Shown: positions 39,781 to 51,764 of the stretch, one piece after another
How positions within the stretch are numbered: the first letter of the stretch is position 1
Layout: every line of letters begins with the position of its first letter
Origin: Labilibaculum antarcticum
Lineage (GTDB): Bacteria; Bacteroidota; Bacteroidia; Bacteroidales; Marinifilaceae
DNA length: 64,000 nucleotides
Reading direction: 5' to 3'
Assembly: GCF_002356295.1 (NCBI RefSeq)
Contig: NZ_AP018042.1
Location: 2,822,361-2,886,360 of the forward strand
Position numbers and translations under genes: made by a program
Notes under the pieces: generated by a model
The model's input: only the letters and a program-made list of their open reading frames with translations
Database searches by the model: none
What the model was told of the DNA's origin: nothing

Positions 39781-40791
39781 ATGGAATTCGTATTTATACC
39801 CTTCGTTTTGGTATTATTCGCCAGTCTCTTTCAGGGATCATTTGGCCTTGGCATGAAATTCATGGCTCCTTTAAAATGGGAAGCGTGGTGGCTAGTTCAT
39901 GCTACAGTAGCAATGTTAATTATCCCAATTGCCTGGGCTTTATTAGTAGTGCCCGACTTGTTTGGGGTTATTGCAGACGCTCCTTCTGAAGCTATTTGGA
40001 TCGGCATGTTGTTTGGATTTTTGTGGGGAATTGGAGGAATAATGTTTGGGAAGAGTATTCCATATATTGGAATCTCACTAACGTACGGGATTGTAATGGG
40101 TGTTTGCTCGGCTGTTGGTAGTTTAATACCATTCTTTCAATTAGATGGAGCTGTTGATTTGCCTGCATTTCCATATGTTATGGCAGGTGTTGCATTAATG
40201 TTAGTTGGTGTTGCTATTACCGCATTTGCGGGAATAAAGCGCGATAATGTAGCTCAAAAAGAAAATGGAGGTGCCGTAAACCTAAAGGTGGGATTAATTA
40301 TTGCTCTCGTTAGTGGTGTTTTATCAGCTTTGCTGAATGTCGGTTTTGTTAATGCTCAGCCGGTTGGTAAGGTTGCTGAGGCAGCAGGCGCAATTGCAAG
40401 AAATAGTAGTTTGGCTATTTGGGTTGTTGTTCTTCTTGGTGCGTATGTGATGAATGCAGGATATGCGCTATTTCTACTTTTCAAAAATAAAACATGGGAT
40501 TCTTTCTCTGTTCCAAATTCCGGAAAAGCTTATGCTTGGGCAATTGGAGCTGGCTTGTTGTGGTTCGGAGCATTGGGTGTTTACGGACAAGGAGCGACAT
40601 TGATGGGCGAAATGGGACCTATAATTGGATGGCCAATCTTGCTGGGAGTTTCACTTGTTGTGAGTAATGTTTGGGCTTATCTAAATAAAGAGTGGGATGG
40701 GGCGAAAAAGCCTTTTGCAATATTACTTGGAGGTTTGTTTGTCCTTATCGTTGCTACCGTAGTTTTAGGGTATTCCAATGGTGTTGTGTAA
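39781..40791 (+). CDS. RhaT-like sugar/proton symporter
   Basis: The 336-residue inner-membrane protein has about ten helices in the drug/metabolite-transporter fold. It resembles the L-rhamnose/proton symporter RhaT: QGSFGLGMKFM near the N-terminus, the EAWWLVHA segment, WGIGGIMFGKSIPYIGISL, and GVLSALLNVGF in the second half. It heads an operon for an anhydro-galactose-like pathway, not rhamnose genes. I therefore infer transport of the locus monosaccharide, possibly 3,6-anhydrogalactose or galactose. An operator-promoter copy lies directly upstream. The gene symbol is withheld because specificity is unknown. Confidence 0.85.
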   Translation: MEFVFIPFVLVLFASLFQGSFGLGMKFMAPLKWEAWWLVHATVAMLIIPIAWALLVVPDLFGVIADAPSEAIWIGMLFGFLWGIGGIMFGKSIPYIGISLTYGIVMGVCSAVGSLIPFFQLDGAVDLPAFPYVMAGVALMLVGVAITAFAGIKRDNVAQKENGGAVNLKVGLIIALVSGVLSALLNVGFVNAQPVGKVAEAAGAIARNSSLAIWVVVLLGAYVMNAGYALFLLFKNKTWDSFSVPNSGKAYAWAIGAGLLWFGALGVYGQGATLMGEMGPIIGWPILLGVSLVVSNVWAYLNKEWDGAKKPFAILLGGLFVLIVATVVLGYSNGVV

Positions 40792-40827
40792 AGGAAGTAA
40801 GTTGTTATTCTTGATAAAGATTTGGGT

Positions 40828-41961
40828 ATGAAAATAAAGTCAATAGAGAGTTTTGTACTTTCGGATAAATTAGATGAAAGTTTTTACTTTTCGCAGTGGG
40901 AGTATGCTGAAAGGCGTATTTGTATAGTGAAAGTTACAAGTGATACAGGTCATGTTGGTTGGGGTGAAGGTTATGGACCTGCCGGTGTTATCAAGGCTGG
41001 AATAGAACTCCTAACACCGTTTTTAATTGGGCAAAATCCTTTGGAGACAGAAACCATCTGGAGTACAATGTATCGCCGAACATTAGATTTTGCAAGAAGA
41101 GGTGTTCTGGTTGCTTCCATTAGTGCTATTGATGTGGCTTTGTGGGACTTAAAAGGTAAGATAATGGAACTGCCTGTTCACTTATTATTGGGTGGAAAAA
41201 AAAGGGATTTTATTACGCCTTATGCAACGGGTATGTATTATACGCATTGCGATAATTTAGGCGATAAGCTTGTTAATGAGGCCAAACAATATGTCGACAT
41301 GGGATTTAAAATCATGAAAATGAAAGTTGGTCTTAGCATAGAAGAGGATATTGAGTATGTTAGAAGAGTTCGTGAAGCTATTGGCCCAAATATTAAGCTC
41401 GCAATTGACTCTAATCATGCTTACAACTTAAGAGAAGCAATTCAGTTGGCAAATGCTGTGGAGAAATATGATATATCATGGTTTGAAGAACCAATATCTC
41501 CAGAAAATTATGCTCAATATGCTGAATTGAGAACAAAAACTACTATTCCAATTTCAGGTGGCGAGTGTGAATATCTTCGTTTTGGTTTTCAGACTTTATT
41601 GAAATCAAATTGTGTAGACATTGTGCAACCGGATATTTGTGCATCAGGAGGATTGACCGAGGCTAAAAGAATTGCTGTGCTCGCATCTGTTTATGGTGTA
41701 GAACTGATTCCACACACTTGGGGAACTGGTATAGCCATATCAGCGGCTTTACATTTTGTAAGTAATTTGGATGTGTTGCCAGGACGGCTTAGAACGCCAA
41801 ATTGTTTGTTGGAATATGACAGAACCGAGAATGCTTTAAGAGAAGAGCTTACTAGTACTGACATGGTAATGAAAGACGGTAAGATTGTAATTAGTGACAA
41901 GCCTGGATTAGGTTTTGAATTGAATGAAGATGCGGTGCATAAATATACTTTAAAAAATTAG
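40828..41961 (+). CDS. Enolase-superfamily sugar-acid dehydratase or cycloisomerase
   Basis: The protein (377 residues from ATG 40828; a TTG two codons earlier is rejected) belongs to the mandelate racemase/muconate lactonising group. Catalytic residues fall almost exactly on mandelate racemase numbering: KMK with Lys164 and Lys166, metal ligands Asp194 (IDSNH), Glu220 (WFEEP) and Glu246 (GGECE), and His296 in PHTWGTG. Family members next to a KDG-type kinase and aldolase include D-galactonate dehydratase and 3,6-anhydrogalactonate cycloisomerase. An aldehyde dehydrogenase starts 2 bp downstream and sulfatases and beta-galactosidase are near, so I prefer the cycloisomerase, giving 2-keto-3-deoxygalactonate. 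Which AHG enantiomer is used cannot be read here. Confidence 0.85.
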   Translation: MKIKSIESFVLSDKLDESFYFSQWEYAERRICIVKVTSDTGHVGWGEGYGPAGVIKAGIELLTPFLIGQNPLETETIWSTMYRRTLDFARRGVLVASISAIDVALWDLKGKIMELPVHLLLGGKKRDFITPYATGMYYTHCDNLGDKLVNEAKQYVDMGFKIMKMKVGLSIEEDIEYVRRVREAIGPNIKLAIDSNHAYNLREAIQLANAVEKYDISWFEEPISPENYAQYAELRTKTTIPISGGECEYLRFGFQTLLKSNCVDIVQPDICASGGLTEAKRIAVLASVYGVELIPHTWGTGIAISAALHFVSNLDVLPGRLRTPNCLLEYDRTENALREELTSTDMVMKDGKIVISDKPGLGFELNEDAVHKYTLKN

Positions 41962-41963
41962 AT

Positions 41964-43400
41964 ATGAACTTTGGATATAAGAAACTATACATAGGTGGTG
42001 AGCTTCGTGACTCAATTTCCGGAGCTAAAAAGGATGTAATTTGTCCTGCAACAGAAGAAGTGGTTGGAACTCTTGCCTGGGCTGGGAAAGAAGATGCTGA
42101 ATTGGCATTGGATGAGGCTCAGAAAGGGTTTAAATACTGGTCGAAGCTGTCTCTTAAGGAGAGAACGGTATGGATGATGAAATTGCGTGAGGAAGTATTG
42201 AAGAATGATGATCTTTTGCGCAAAGCCGTTGTAATGGAAATGGGAAAATCCTACGACGCAGCTTGGGAAGATATTGAGTCTATAGTGAATGCTCTTGAAT
42301 TTTATCCAGGTGCAATGCGTAATATGCATGATGAAATTATTCCTGATCTTGAGAATACACATCGTCATAAGATAGTTAATCGACCTGCAGGTGTAGCAGT
42401 AGCTTATCTTGCTTGGAATTTTCCTCTTTTAAATGTTGGATTCAAAATTGGTCCAGCCTTGGCTGCGGGATGTTCTATAATTATTAAGCCTTCTGGCTTA
42501 ACTTCATTATCATCTTATGTGTTAGGAGAGATTCTTTACAATATGAATTTCCCTGCTGGTGTAATTAATTTTATCAGCGGTCCTGTTAGTGAAGTTGCCT
42601 ACACAATGACTACAAGTAAAATTCCAAAAGTGTTAACTATGATTGGTTCTTCTGAATCTGGTCGACAAGTTATGGCTGATTCTGCTACATCTGTAAAGCA
42701 TGTTAGTATGGAATTGGGAGGGAATGCTCCTTTTATTGTTTGTGAAGATGCAGACTTAGAGACTGCAACTAATATCGGGATTGCATTGAAATATGGTAAT
42801 TGTGGACAGATTTGTGTAGCCGTTAACCGATTCTTAATTCATGAAAAGGTATATGATGAATTTCTTGAAATGTTTATCGCTAAAGCAAAAAAGGTAAAAG
42901 TTGGTTTTGGCTTTGATGAAAAACCAGATATGGGACCTTTGGTTACTCTGAAAGACAGAGAGCGAATTCTCAAAATGGTTGAAGATGATGTGGCGAGTGG
43001 AGCTACTCTTGTGTTGGGTGGTGGAATTCCGAAAGATAAAAAAGTAGGAAACTTTATCGAGCCGACTATCATAACTGGACTCACAACAGAAATGCGTTGT
43101 TTTAAAGAAGAGATTTTTGGGCCAGTTGCTGCAATCATGAAATTCTCAACAAATGAAGAAGCAATCGAATTGGGTAACGATACTGTGTACGGTTTGGTTT
43201 CTTATGTGTTCTCTAATAACGAAAAGGAAATCAGACGTTTTTCTGAAGAACTTGATTTTGGTGAAGTGCAGGTAAATGGTGTGAAATATGCAATTTATTT
43301 ACCTCATGGAGGAATTAAAGAAAGTGGTATCGGACATGACTGTTCATACCTCGCTTTGAATGACTATTTAGTGAAGAAAAGAATAACAATTGCATTGTAA
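41964..43400 (+). CDS. NAD(P)-dependent aldehyde dehydrogenase, probably anhydrogalactose dehydrogenase
   Basis: The protein (478 residues) is a complete aldehyde dehydrogenase. It has the general-base Glu250 in ELGGNAPFIV and the catalytic Cys284 in GNCGQICVAVNR. The substrate and cofactor strands NFPLLNVGFKIGPALAAG and EEIFGPVAAIMKF are typical. It starts 2 bp after the enolase-superfamily gene, and the aldolase and kinase genes follow. In known 3,6-anhydrogalactose pathways an aldehyde dehydrogenase oxidises the sugar to the anhydrogalactonate used by the cycloisomerase. That role is inferred from the gene order. A more general succinate-semialdehyde-like dehydrogenase is the main alternative. 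Confidence 0.88.
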   Translation: MNFGYKKLYIGGELRDSISGAKKDVICPATEEVVGTLAWAGKEDAELALDEAQKGFKYWSKLSLKERTVWMMKLREEVLKNDDLLRKAVVMEMGKSYDAAWEDIESIVNALEFYPGAMRNMHDEIIPDLENTHRHKIVNRPAGVAVAYLAWNFPLLNVGFKIGPALAAGCSIIIKPSGLTSLSSYVLGEILYNMNFPAGVINFISGPVSEVAYTMTTSKIPKVLTMIGSSESGRQVMADSATSVKHVSMELGGNAPFIVCEDADLETATNIGIALKYGNCGQICVAVNRFLIHEKVYDEFLEMFIAKAKKVKVGFGFDEKPDMGPLVTLKDRERILKMVEDDVASGATLVLGGGIPKDKKVGNFIEPTIITGLTTEMRCFKEEIFGPVAAIMKFSTNEEAIELGNDTVYGLVSYVFSNNEKEIRRFSEELDFGEVQVNGVKYAIYLPHGGIKESGIGHDCSYLALNDYLVKKRITIAL

Positions 43401-43430
43401 GTTTCTTCGAATAAAATTTAAAAATAAAAT

Positions 43431-44102
43431 ATGCAACCTATTGCACAACGGGCTATGTCGCCTGATATAATTAGAAAGATAGACGATTGCGGTATTATTG
43501 CCGTTCTGGTTATAGATGAGTTGAAACATGCTGTTCCTGTAGCTCAAGCTCTTCTTAAAGGAGGAATTGATGCAATCGAATTGACGCTTCGTACTCCAGT
43601 TGCTATGGAAGCTGCTCGCCTCATAAAAAAGGAGGTTCCTGAAATTAATTTAGGATTTGGTACCGTGTTAACTGTAGATCAAGTAAAGGCTGTAGCTGAT
43701 TTGGGTGCTGATTTTGCAGTGGCCCCAGGTTGTAATCCGAAAGTTATTGCAGAGGCTTATAAGCAAGGCTTATCATTTGCTCCTGGAATTATGACCCCAT
43801 CGGATATTGAGATAGCAGTGGAACAGGGCTGTAGAGTGCTTAAGTATTTTCCTGCTGAAACATCAGGAGGAATGGAGCATTTGACCAATATGGTTGCACC
43901 TTACCAATACTTAGGTTTAACATTTATTCCTTTAGGAGGATGCAATATTCATAATGCTCCTTCTTATTTGGAGTCTTCGTTAATTACTGCAATTGGAGGT
44001 TCTTGGGTAGCTAAACGCCCTCTAATTCAAGCTGAGGATTGGGATACAATTACAGCCAATGCAAGAGAAATTAGAGCGTTGATTACCAAGATTAGAAAAT
44101 AG
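43431..44102 (+). CDS. 2-keto-3-deoxy-6-phosphogluconate/galactonate aldolase (KDPG family)
   Basis: This class I aldolase splits a 2-keto-3-deoxy-6-phospho sugar acid into pyruvate and glyceraldehyde 3-phosphate. The 223-residue protein has the family catalytic Glu50 in AIELTLRT, the Schiff-base Lys138 in LKYFPAE, and the phosphate-binding PLGGCN. VAPGCNPKVIAEA is also typical. It lies between the dehydrogenase and the kinase genes in the operon, so its substrate is most likely the phosphorylated product of the cycloisomerase branch. Confidence 0.93.
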   Translation: MQPIAQRAMSPDIIRKIDDCGIIAVLVIDELKHAVPVAQALLKGGIDAIELTLRTPVAMEAARLIKKEVPEINLGFGTVLTVDQVKAVADLGADFAVAPGCNPKVIAEAYKQGLSFAPGIMTPSDIEIAVEQGCRVLKYFPAETSGGMEHLTNMVAPYQYLGLTFIPLGGCNIHNAPSYLESSLITAIGGSWVAKRPLIQAEDWDTITANAREIRALITKIRK

Positions 44103-44169
44103 TAAGAATATTTCAGGCTTTGTTCTATTACTAATAGAACCGTAAAGTTGTGAGTCAAATATAATAAAG

Positions 44170-45261
44170 ATGAAAACAATTATAACATTCGGTGAGATAA
44201 TGGGGCGAATTTGCCCGGAAAATTTCCAACGTTTTCAACAAAGTATGCCAGGGAAACTTGACATGACTTTTGCCGGTGCAGAAGCTAATGTTGCTGCATC
44301 GATTGCTATGTTGGGAGGGAAAGTGAAATTTGTAACAGCACTGCCTGATAATGAAATGACTGATGCATGTTTATCTGTTTTGAAAGGGATTGATGTAGAT
44401 GTTTCGGGAATTAAGAGAGTGAATCAGGGGCGATTTGGTTTGTATTTTGTTGAGCGTGGAGCCAATCAAAGACCAAGTCGGGTAATGTATGACAGAGATT
44501 ATTCGGCGATATCATTAACACATGGTGAAGAATATGATTGGCGTAGATTATTTGCAGATGCTCAATGGCTGCATACAACCGGTATTACTCCATCCTTATC
44601 CGAAATCGCTGCAAATGCTACTGAAATTGCTGTTCGCACAGCGAAGGAAAAAGGTTTGTCTGTTTCTTGTGATTTAAACTTCAGAAAGAAACTTTGGCAA
44701 TGGCAATCTGGAACTTCAGCTTCTGATCTTGCTCAAAAAACCATGCGTGCAATACTTCCGTTTGTTGATGTTGTGATTGCAAATGAAGAAGATGCTCATG
44801 ATGTGTTGGGGATTTCTGCAGGAAATACAGATATCGAAGGAGGTAAGCTGGATGTAGAAAAATATACAGATGTAGCAAAAGAGATTGTAAGACAATTCCC
44901 AAATGTGAAGAAAGTTGCAATTACTTTACGGGAAAGTATTTCGGCTACACACAATAATTGGGGAGCTATGTTATACGATGCAGCTACTATGAAATCATAT
45001 TTTGCACCGCTTACTGATGGGAAGTATACTCCTTATGAAATTAAGTCTATTATTGATCGTGTAGGAGGTGGTGATTCTTTTGGTGCATCTTTGGTTTATG
45101 CTTTAAATACTCCGGATTTATCTGATCCTGAAAAAACAATACGATTTGCTGTTGCAGCATCATGTTTGTGTCACTCAATTAATGGAGATTTTAATTATTC
45201 ATCCCGATCAGAAGTCGAATCCTTAATGGGAGGTTCTGGCTCAGGAAGAGTTGTAAGATAA
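44170..45261 (+). CDS. PfkB-family 2-keto-3-deoxy sugar-acid kinase
   Basis: The protein (363 residues) is a ribokinase-like kinase. The N-terminal sugar-binding segment includes FAGAEANVAASIAMLG. DLNFRKKLW resembles KDG kinases. The anion-hole motif VGGGDSFGASLVYA carries the catalytic Asp302. KDG kinases are usually about 310-340 residues; extra length comes from loops near 175-235. It supplies the phosphorylated substrate of the aldolase encoded just upstream. A 178-bp gap with a hairpin (45309-45340) separates it from the sulfatase gene. Confidence 0.92.
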   Translation: MKTIITFGEIMGRICPENFQRFQQSMPGKLDMTFAGAEANVAASIAMLGGKVKFVTALPDNEMTDACLSVLKGIDVDVSGIKRVNQGRFGLYFVERGANQRPSRVMYDRDYSAISLTHGEEYDWRRLFADAQWLHTTGITPSLSEIAANATEIAVRTAKEKGLSVSCDLNFRKKLWQWQSGTSASDLAQKTMRAILPFVDVVIANEEDAHDVLGISAGNTDIEGGKLDVEKYTDVAKEIVRQFPNVKKVAITLRESISATHNNWGAMLYDAATMKSYFAPLTDGKYTPYEIKSIIDRVGGGDSFGASLVYALNTPDLSDPEKTIRFAVAASCLCHSINGDFNYSSRSEVESLMGGSGSGRVVR

Positions 45262-45308
45262 TAACAACCAATTTAAACCGGAAGGTTTAAAAAGTTCATT
45301 AATAGCCA

Positions 45309-45340
45309 TTTGGGAAACCTTCCATTTCCCAAATGACTAT
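45309..45340 (+). promoter_or_regulatory. Hairpin between the kinase and sulfatase genes
   Basis: CATTTGGGAAA and TTTCCCAAATG form an 11-bp stem around CCTTCCA. No T-run follows, so it is a weak terminator at best. It may set different expression of the catabolic genes and the sulfatase/galactosidase genes, or protect an mRNA end. Confidence 0.45.
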
Positions 45341-45439
45341 ATACTCCATAAATTAGGTGTCTTATTTTAGCCATTTATGGATGTTTTCAATAGAGAATAC
45401 TAACTATTTGTCTCTTTGTAAATTCAATCGTTTGTAAAG

Positions 45440-46930
45440 ATGATTTTTCCTTTAAAGTATATGAAAAATATGATTTCGTTATTGAACATCAGTAAAATGG
45501 CCTTTTTAGGTCTTTTGTTCGTTTCAGTAAGTTGCGCTGGAACAGCAGAGAAGAAAGCAAAAGATTCACGTCCTAATATCCTTGTTATACTGTGTGATGA
45601 TCTGGGTTATTCTGATGTTGGATTTAATGGAGCTAAAGATATCCCAACTCCTGCTTTAGATGGTTTGGCGGAAAGTGGAACCATTTTTTCTGCTGGTTAC
45701 GTAACTCACCCTTTTTGTGGCCCGAGCCGTGCAAGTATCATGACTGGGCGTTATCCACACACAATGGGAGTACAATTTAACCTGCCTCCTAACAGCGAAA
45801 CGATCGGAAAGGGTGTTCCTGTTGAAGAAACTTTTATTAGTAAAACATTACAGGAATCAGGATATTATACCGGAGCAATTGGGAAGTGGCATTTAGGTTC
45901 TGTGCCAAAATATCATCCTAATAAACGAGGATTTGATGAGTTTTTTGGCTTTTTAGGTGGAGGACATGAATATTTTCCTGATGAATATCGTGAGAAATAC
46001 GAAAAACAGAAAAAAGCTGGGAAAAAAGTGATATTTGAATACCTGCTTCCTTTGGAACACAATGGAAAATCAGTTAGAGAAACAGAATATTTAACAGATG
46101 CCTTTTCGCGGGAAGCTGTTAGGTTTGTAGATGATGCATCGAAAAAAGAGAAGCCATTTTTCCTTTACCTTGCCTATAATGCTCCTCATGTACCTCTTCA
46201 GGCTAAAAAAGAAGATTTAGAGAAGTTTTCACAGATTAAAGATGAACATAGAAGAACCTATGCTGCTATGGTTTATGCTGTTGATCGTGGTGTTGAAGAA
46301 ATAATAGAAAGTTTGAAAGCTAATGGTCAATTTGATAATACTCTAATTGTTTTCTTAAGTGATAACGGAGGTAAATTAAGTAAAGGAGCAACGAATTATC
46401 CATTACGAGAAGGCAAAGGCAGTGCTTGTGAAGGCGGTTATCGTGTACCCATGTTTTTTCATTGGCCAAATAAAGTTCCTGCAGGGGAACATTTTAATCA
46501 TCCGGTTTCAGCGCTTGATTTTTACCCAACTTTCACACAATTAGGAGGTGCTAAAATGCCTGAAGGGAAAATTCTGGATGGTAAAAATATCTGGAGCGAT
46601 TTTATTTCAGGAAAAGATGCTCATAAAGGGGATATGATTTACTGCTTGCGACATCGAACTGGTTTTACTGATGTTGGAGCTCGTCGTGATCAATGGAAAG
46701 CTTTACGACTTAATAATGAGCCTTGGAAATTATATGATGTTGATAAGGACATGGCAGAAAAATTTGATAAAAGTGCTGAACATCCAGAAATACTTAAGGA
46801 ATTAATTTCGGAAGCGGAAAAGTGGAGTCAAACTCATATTCAACCTCGTTGGTGGCATGATGAGCAGACAGGTATAGATTGGAAAGAGAATAAAATGCCT
46901 AGATTTAATGAAACATTTGCTGTTGAGTAA
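45440..46930 (+). CDS. Type I (formylglycine) sulfatase lipoprotein
   Basis: The protein (496 residues) removes sulfate from a carbohydrate. It has a hydrophobic N-terminus with a lipobox VSCAG (Cys32), so it should be membrane-anchored outside the cytoplasm. The sulfatase fold starts PNILVILCDDLGYSD with the metal-binding Asp pair. The sulfatase signature is PFCGPSRASIMTGRYP, where Cys93 is the residue converted to formylglycine. IGKWHLG and SDNGG complete the active site. Family S1 is certain; the subfamily and the sulfate position are not readable by eye. The first two internal Met are other possible starts. It precedes the GH2 gene by 37 bp. Confidence 0.93.
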   Translation: MIFPLKYMKNMISLLNISKMAFLGLLFVSVSCAGTAEKKAKDSRPNILVILCDDLGYSDVGFNGAKDIPTPALDGLAESGTIFSAGYVTHPFCGPSRASIMTGRYPHTMGVQFNLPPNSETIGKGVPVEETFISKTLQESGYYTGAIGKWHLGSVPKYHPNKRGFDEFFGFLGGGHEYFPDEYREKYEKQKKAGKKVIFEYLLPLEHNGKSVRETEYLTDAFSREAVRFVDDASKKEKPFFLYLAYNAPHVPLQAKKEDLEKFSQIKDEHRRTYAAMVYAVDRGVEEIIESLKANGQFDNTLIVFLSDNGGKLSKGATNYPLREGKGSACEGGYRVPMFFHWPNKVPAGEHFNHPVSALDFYPTFTQLGGAKMPEGKILDGKNIWSDFISGKDAHKGDMIYCLRHRTGFTDVGARRDQWKALRLNNEPWKLYDVDKDMAEKFDKSAEHPEILKELISEAEKWSQTHIQPRWWHDEQTGIDWKENKMPRFNETFAVE

Positions 46931-46967
46931 ATTTATTTTTGAATAAGGGATTCTAAAAAAGATATAA

Positions 46968-50207
<3,240 letters not shown>

Positions 50208-50233
50208 ATCTAAAAATAATACAAAATAGCACT

Positions 50234-50554
50234 ATGAAATATAAATTTAGTCACATAGGAATACCAACTACAGAAGAGAAAAATTGGGATGGCTTTTACG
50301 AAGCAGGTAAAATCCATTTTACAGATTTTAGTAAAGATGAGTTTGGTGTTGAATGGGTAAAATGTGATGCTGATAGTCCGATGCCTGCAATGTTCCAAAA
50401 TGTAGCACATGTGGCTTATTTGGTTGATAATATTGAAGATGCATTGAAAGGTAAAGAGGTTTTAGTTGACACTTTTTCTCCGGGAGAAGGGGTACGAGTT
50501 GCATTTATTGTGCATAATGGATCCCCTATCGAATTCATGGAAATAAAAGAGTAA
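50234..50554 (+). CDS. Small VOC-like protein of the anhydrosugar operon
   Basis: The 106-residue protein has no signal peptide. Its start KFSHIGIPTTEEKNWDGFY and the later VAHVAYLVDNIEDAL and SPIEFMEI give the beta-alpha-beta-beta-beta pattern of the vicinal-oxygen-chelate superfamily, with possible metal ligands His7, His53 and Glu103. It is the last gene of the operon, 26 bp after the beta-galactosidase gene. A cytoplasmic isomerase, epimerase or lyase step in anhydrosugar breakdown is possible, but nothing in the sequence fixes a reaction. Confidence 0.7.
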   Translation: MKYKFSHIGIPTTEEKNWDGFYEAGKIHFTDFSKDEFGVEWVKCDADSPMPAMFQNVAHVAYLVDNIEDALKGKEVLVDTFSPGEGVRVAFIVHNGSPIEFMEIKE

Positions 50555-50580
50555 TACCGTTGATATTTCATTTCAGTTTT

Positions 50581-50630
50581 GAGCAGTCCATAGGTTTAAA
50601 TAAGCCATTGGACTGTTCTATTTTATGTAT
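50581..50630 (+). terminator. Possible terminator of the first operon
   Basis: GAGCAGTCCA and TGGACTGTTC can pair around about 18 bases, with an inner AGG/CC pairing, followed by TATTTTAT. The T-run is interrupted, so the call is tentative. Confidence 0.5.
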
Positions 50631-50762
50631 TATTGATGATTTACAAGCTGAAATTATAATCCGGTTATGGGAATTTTAGCTATATTGTGTTAATAAATAC
50701 TAAGCCAATAGTATTTTGATAGTCAGAACTAATATGTGTCTATTTTATAGATTATTGATTTC

Positions 50763-51620
50763 ATGAAGTTGATATTAAAAAATACTGACAGTTCCTTAAA
50801 TGATAGAGTAATCATTACTAAAAAGGAAATTCCATGTCTGGATTCATCTTGGCATTATCATGATCAGTATGAGTTATTGTATATATCAAAAAGTAATGGT
50901 ATTCGTTTTGTTGGCGATAGTGTTTCCCAATTCCACCCTGGTGAATTAGTATTAGTTAGCCCCTATTTGCCACACTTATGGCGAAATGATGCCTCTTACT
51001 ATAAGGAGGACGACACTAATAAGGTGAAGACTATTATTATTAAATTTTCGAAAGATTTTATTGGTGAGGGAACTTTTAATCTGGCCGAATTTACTGATAT
51101 AAATAATTTATTTGAACAGTCGAAATTTGGAGTGAGTTTTGGAAATAAGATTAGTAAAGCTCTGCACAACGAATTGATTCAGATTATAGACTTGTCACCT
51201 GCTCAACAATTAATTAAACTTTTAGACATATTGTGTCGTTTATCGAATACCGATGATAAAAAGATTTTGTCATCTTCAGATATGCGTCAATATACTACAG
51301 ATAGTTCGGATCGTTTGGATACCGTTATAAAATTCGTTTCTGATAATTACGCCAGTGATATCAGTTTGAATGATGTTGCAGACATTGCTTGTATGACTAC
51401 AAATTCGTTTTGTAGGTTTTTTAAAAAGATGACCAATAAATCTTTCACCCAATTTCTAAATGAAATTCGTATTCGTAATGCTTCACGTATTTTAGTACAG
51501 GAAGATATATCGGTATCCGAAGTTTGTTATATGGTAGGTTATAATTCAATTACCAATTTTAACCGCCAGTTTAAAGAGATAATGGGCAATACTCCTAATA
51601 GTTACCGTAACGCTATTTAA
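50763..51620 (+). CDS. AraC-family transcriptional regulator
   Basis: The protein (285 residues) has an N-terminal cupin ligand-binding domain (about 20-110, with SSWHYHDQYELLYISK and HPGELVLVSPYLPHLW). A C-terminal AraC DNA-binding domain (about 185-283) has two helix-turn-helix parts: LNDVADIACMTTNSFCRFF and VSEVCYMVGYNSITNFNRQF. It lies between the two halves of the locus and is the only regulator in it. The repeated 21-bp-spaced operator upstream of three neighbouring operons has the geometry of AraC-type sites, so I infer that this protein activates the locus in response to a sugar. Confidence 0.93.
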   Translation: MKLILKNTDSSLNDRVIITKKEIPCLDSSWHYHDQYELLYISKSNGIRFVGDSVSQFHPGELVLVSPYLPHLWRNDASYYKEDDTNKVKTIIIKFSKDFIGEGTFNLAEFTDINNLFEQSKFGVSFGNKISKALHNELIQIIDLSPAQQLIKLLDILCRLSNTDDKKILSSSDMRQYTTDSSDRLDTVIKFVSDNYASDISLNDVADIACMTTNSFCRFFKKMTNKSFTQFLNEIRIRNASRILVQEDISVSEVCYMVGYNSITNFNRQFKEIMGNTPNSYRNAI

Positions 51621-51643
51621 CATTCACTTCTGGTTCAGCTCTT

Positions 51644-51672
51644 TTTTACCCCTCTCTTACCCTTATTTACCC
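51644..51672 (-). promoter_or_regulatory. Inverted operator copy after the araC-type gene
   Basis: On the minus strand GGTAAAT (51671-51665) and GGTAAAA (51650-51644) start 21 bp apart, with a third half-site GGTAAGA (51661-51655) between them. This is the operator pattern of the locus in opposite orientation, 14 bp from the direct copy that starts at 51686. No minus-strand gene follows it. Confidence 0.6.
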
Positions 51673-51685
51673 TCAAATAAAAAGC

Positions 51686-51764
51686 GGGGTAAAATAATGC
51701 AAAAACAGGGTAATTTTAACCAGTCAGACCTCCTTTTTTTTCAGTTTATTTACAATAAATAAGT
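51686..51764 (+). promoter_or_regulatory. Operator and promoter of susC-susD (copy 2)
   Basis: GGGGTAAAATAATGCAA (from 51686) is followed by GGTAATT, with half-sites 21 bp apart. At the same 60-bp offset as in the other two copies lies TTTATTTACAATAAATAAG (51745-51763), which aligns with TTTCTTTGTTATAAATAA of copy 1. The susC start codon is about 430 bp downstream, so the transcript would have a long leader. Confidence 0.7.
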
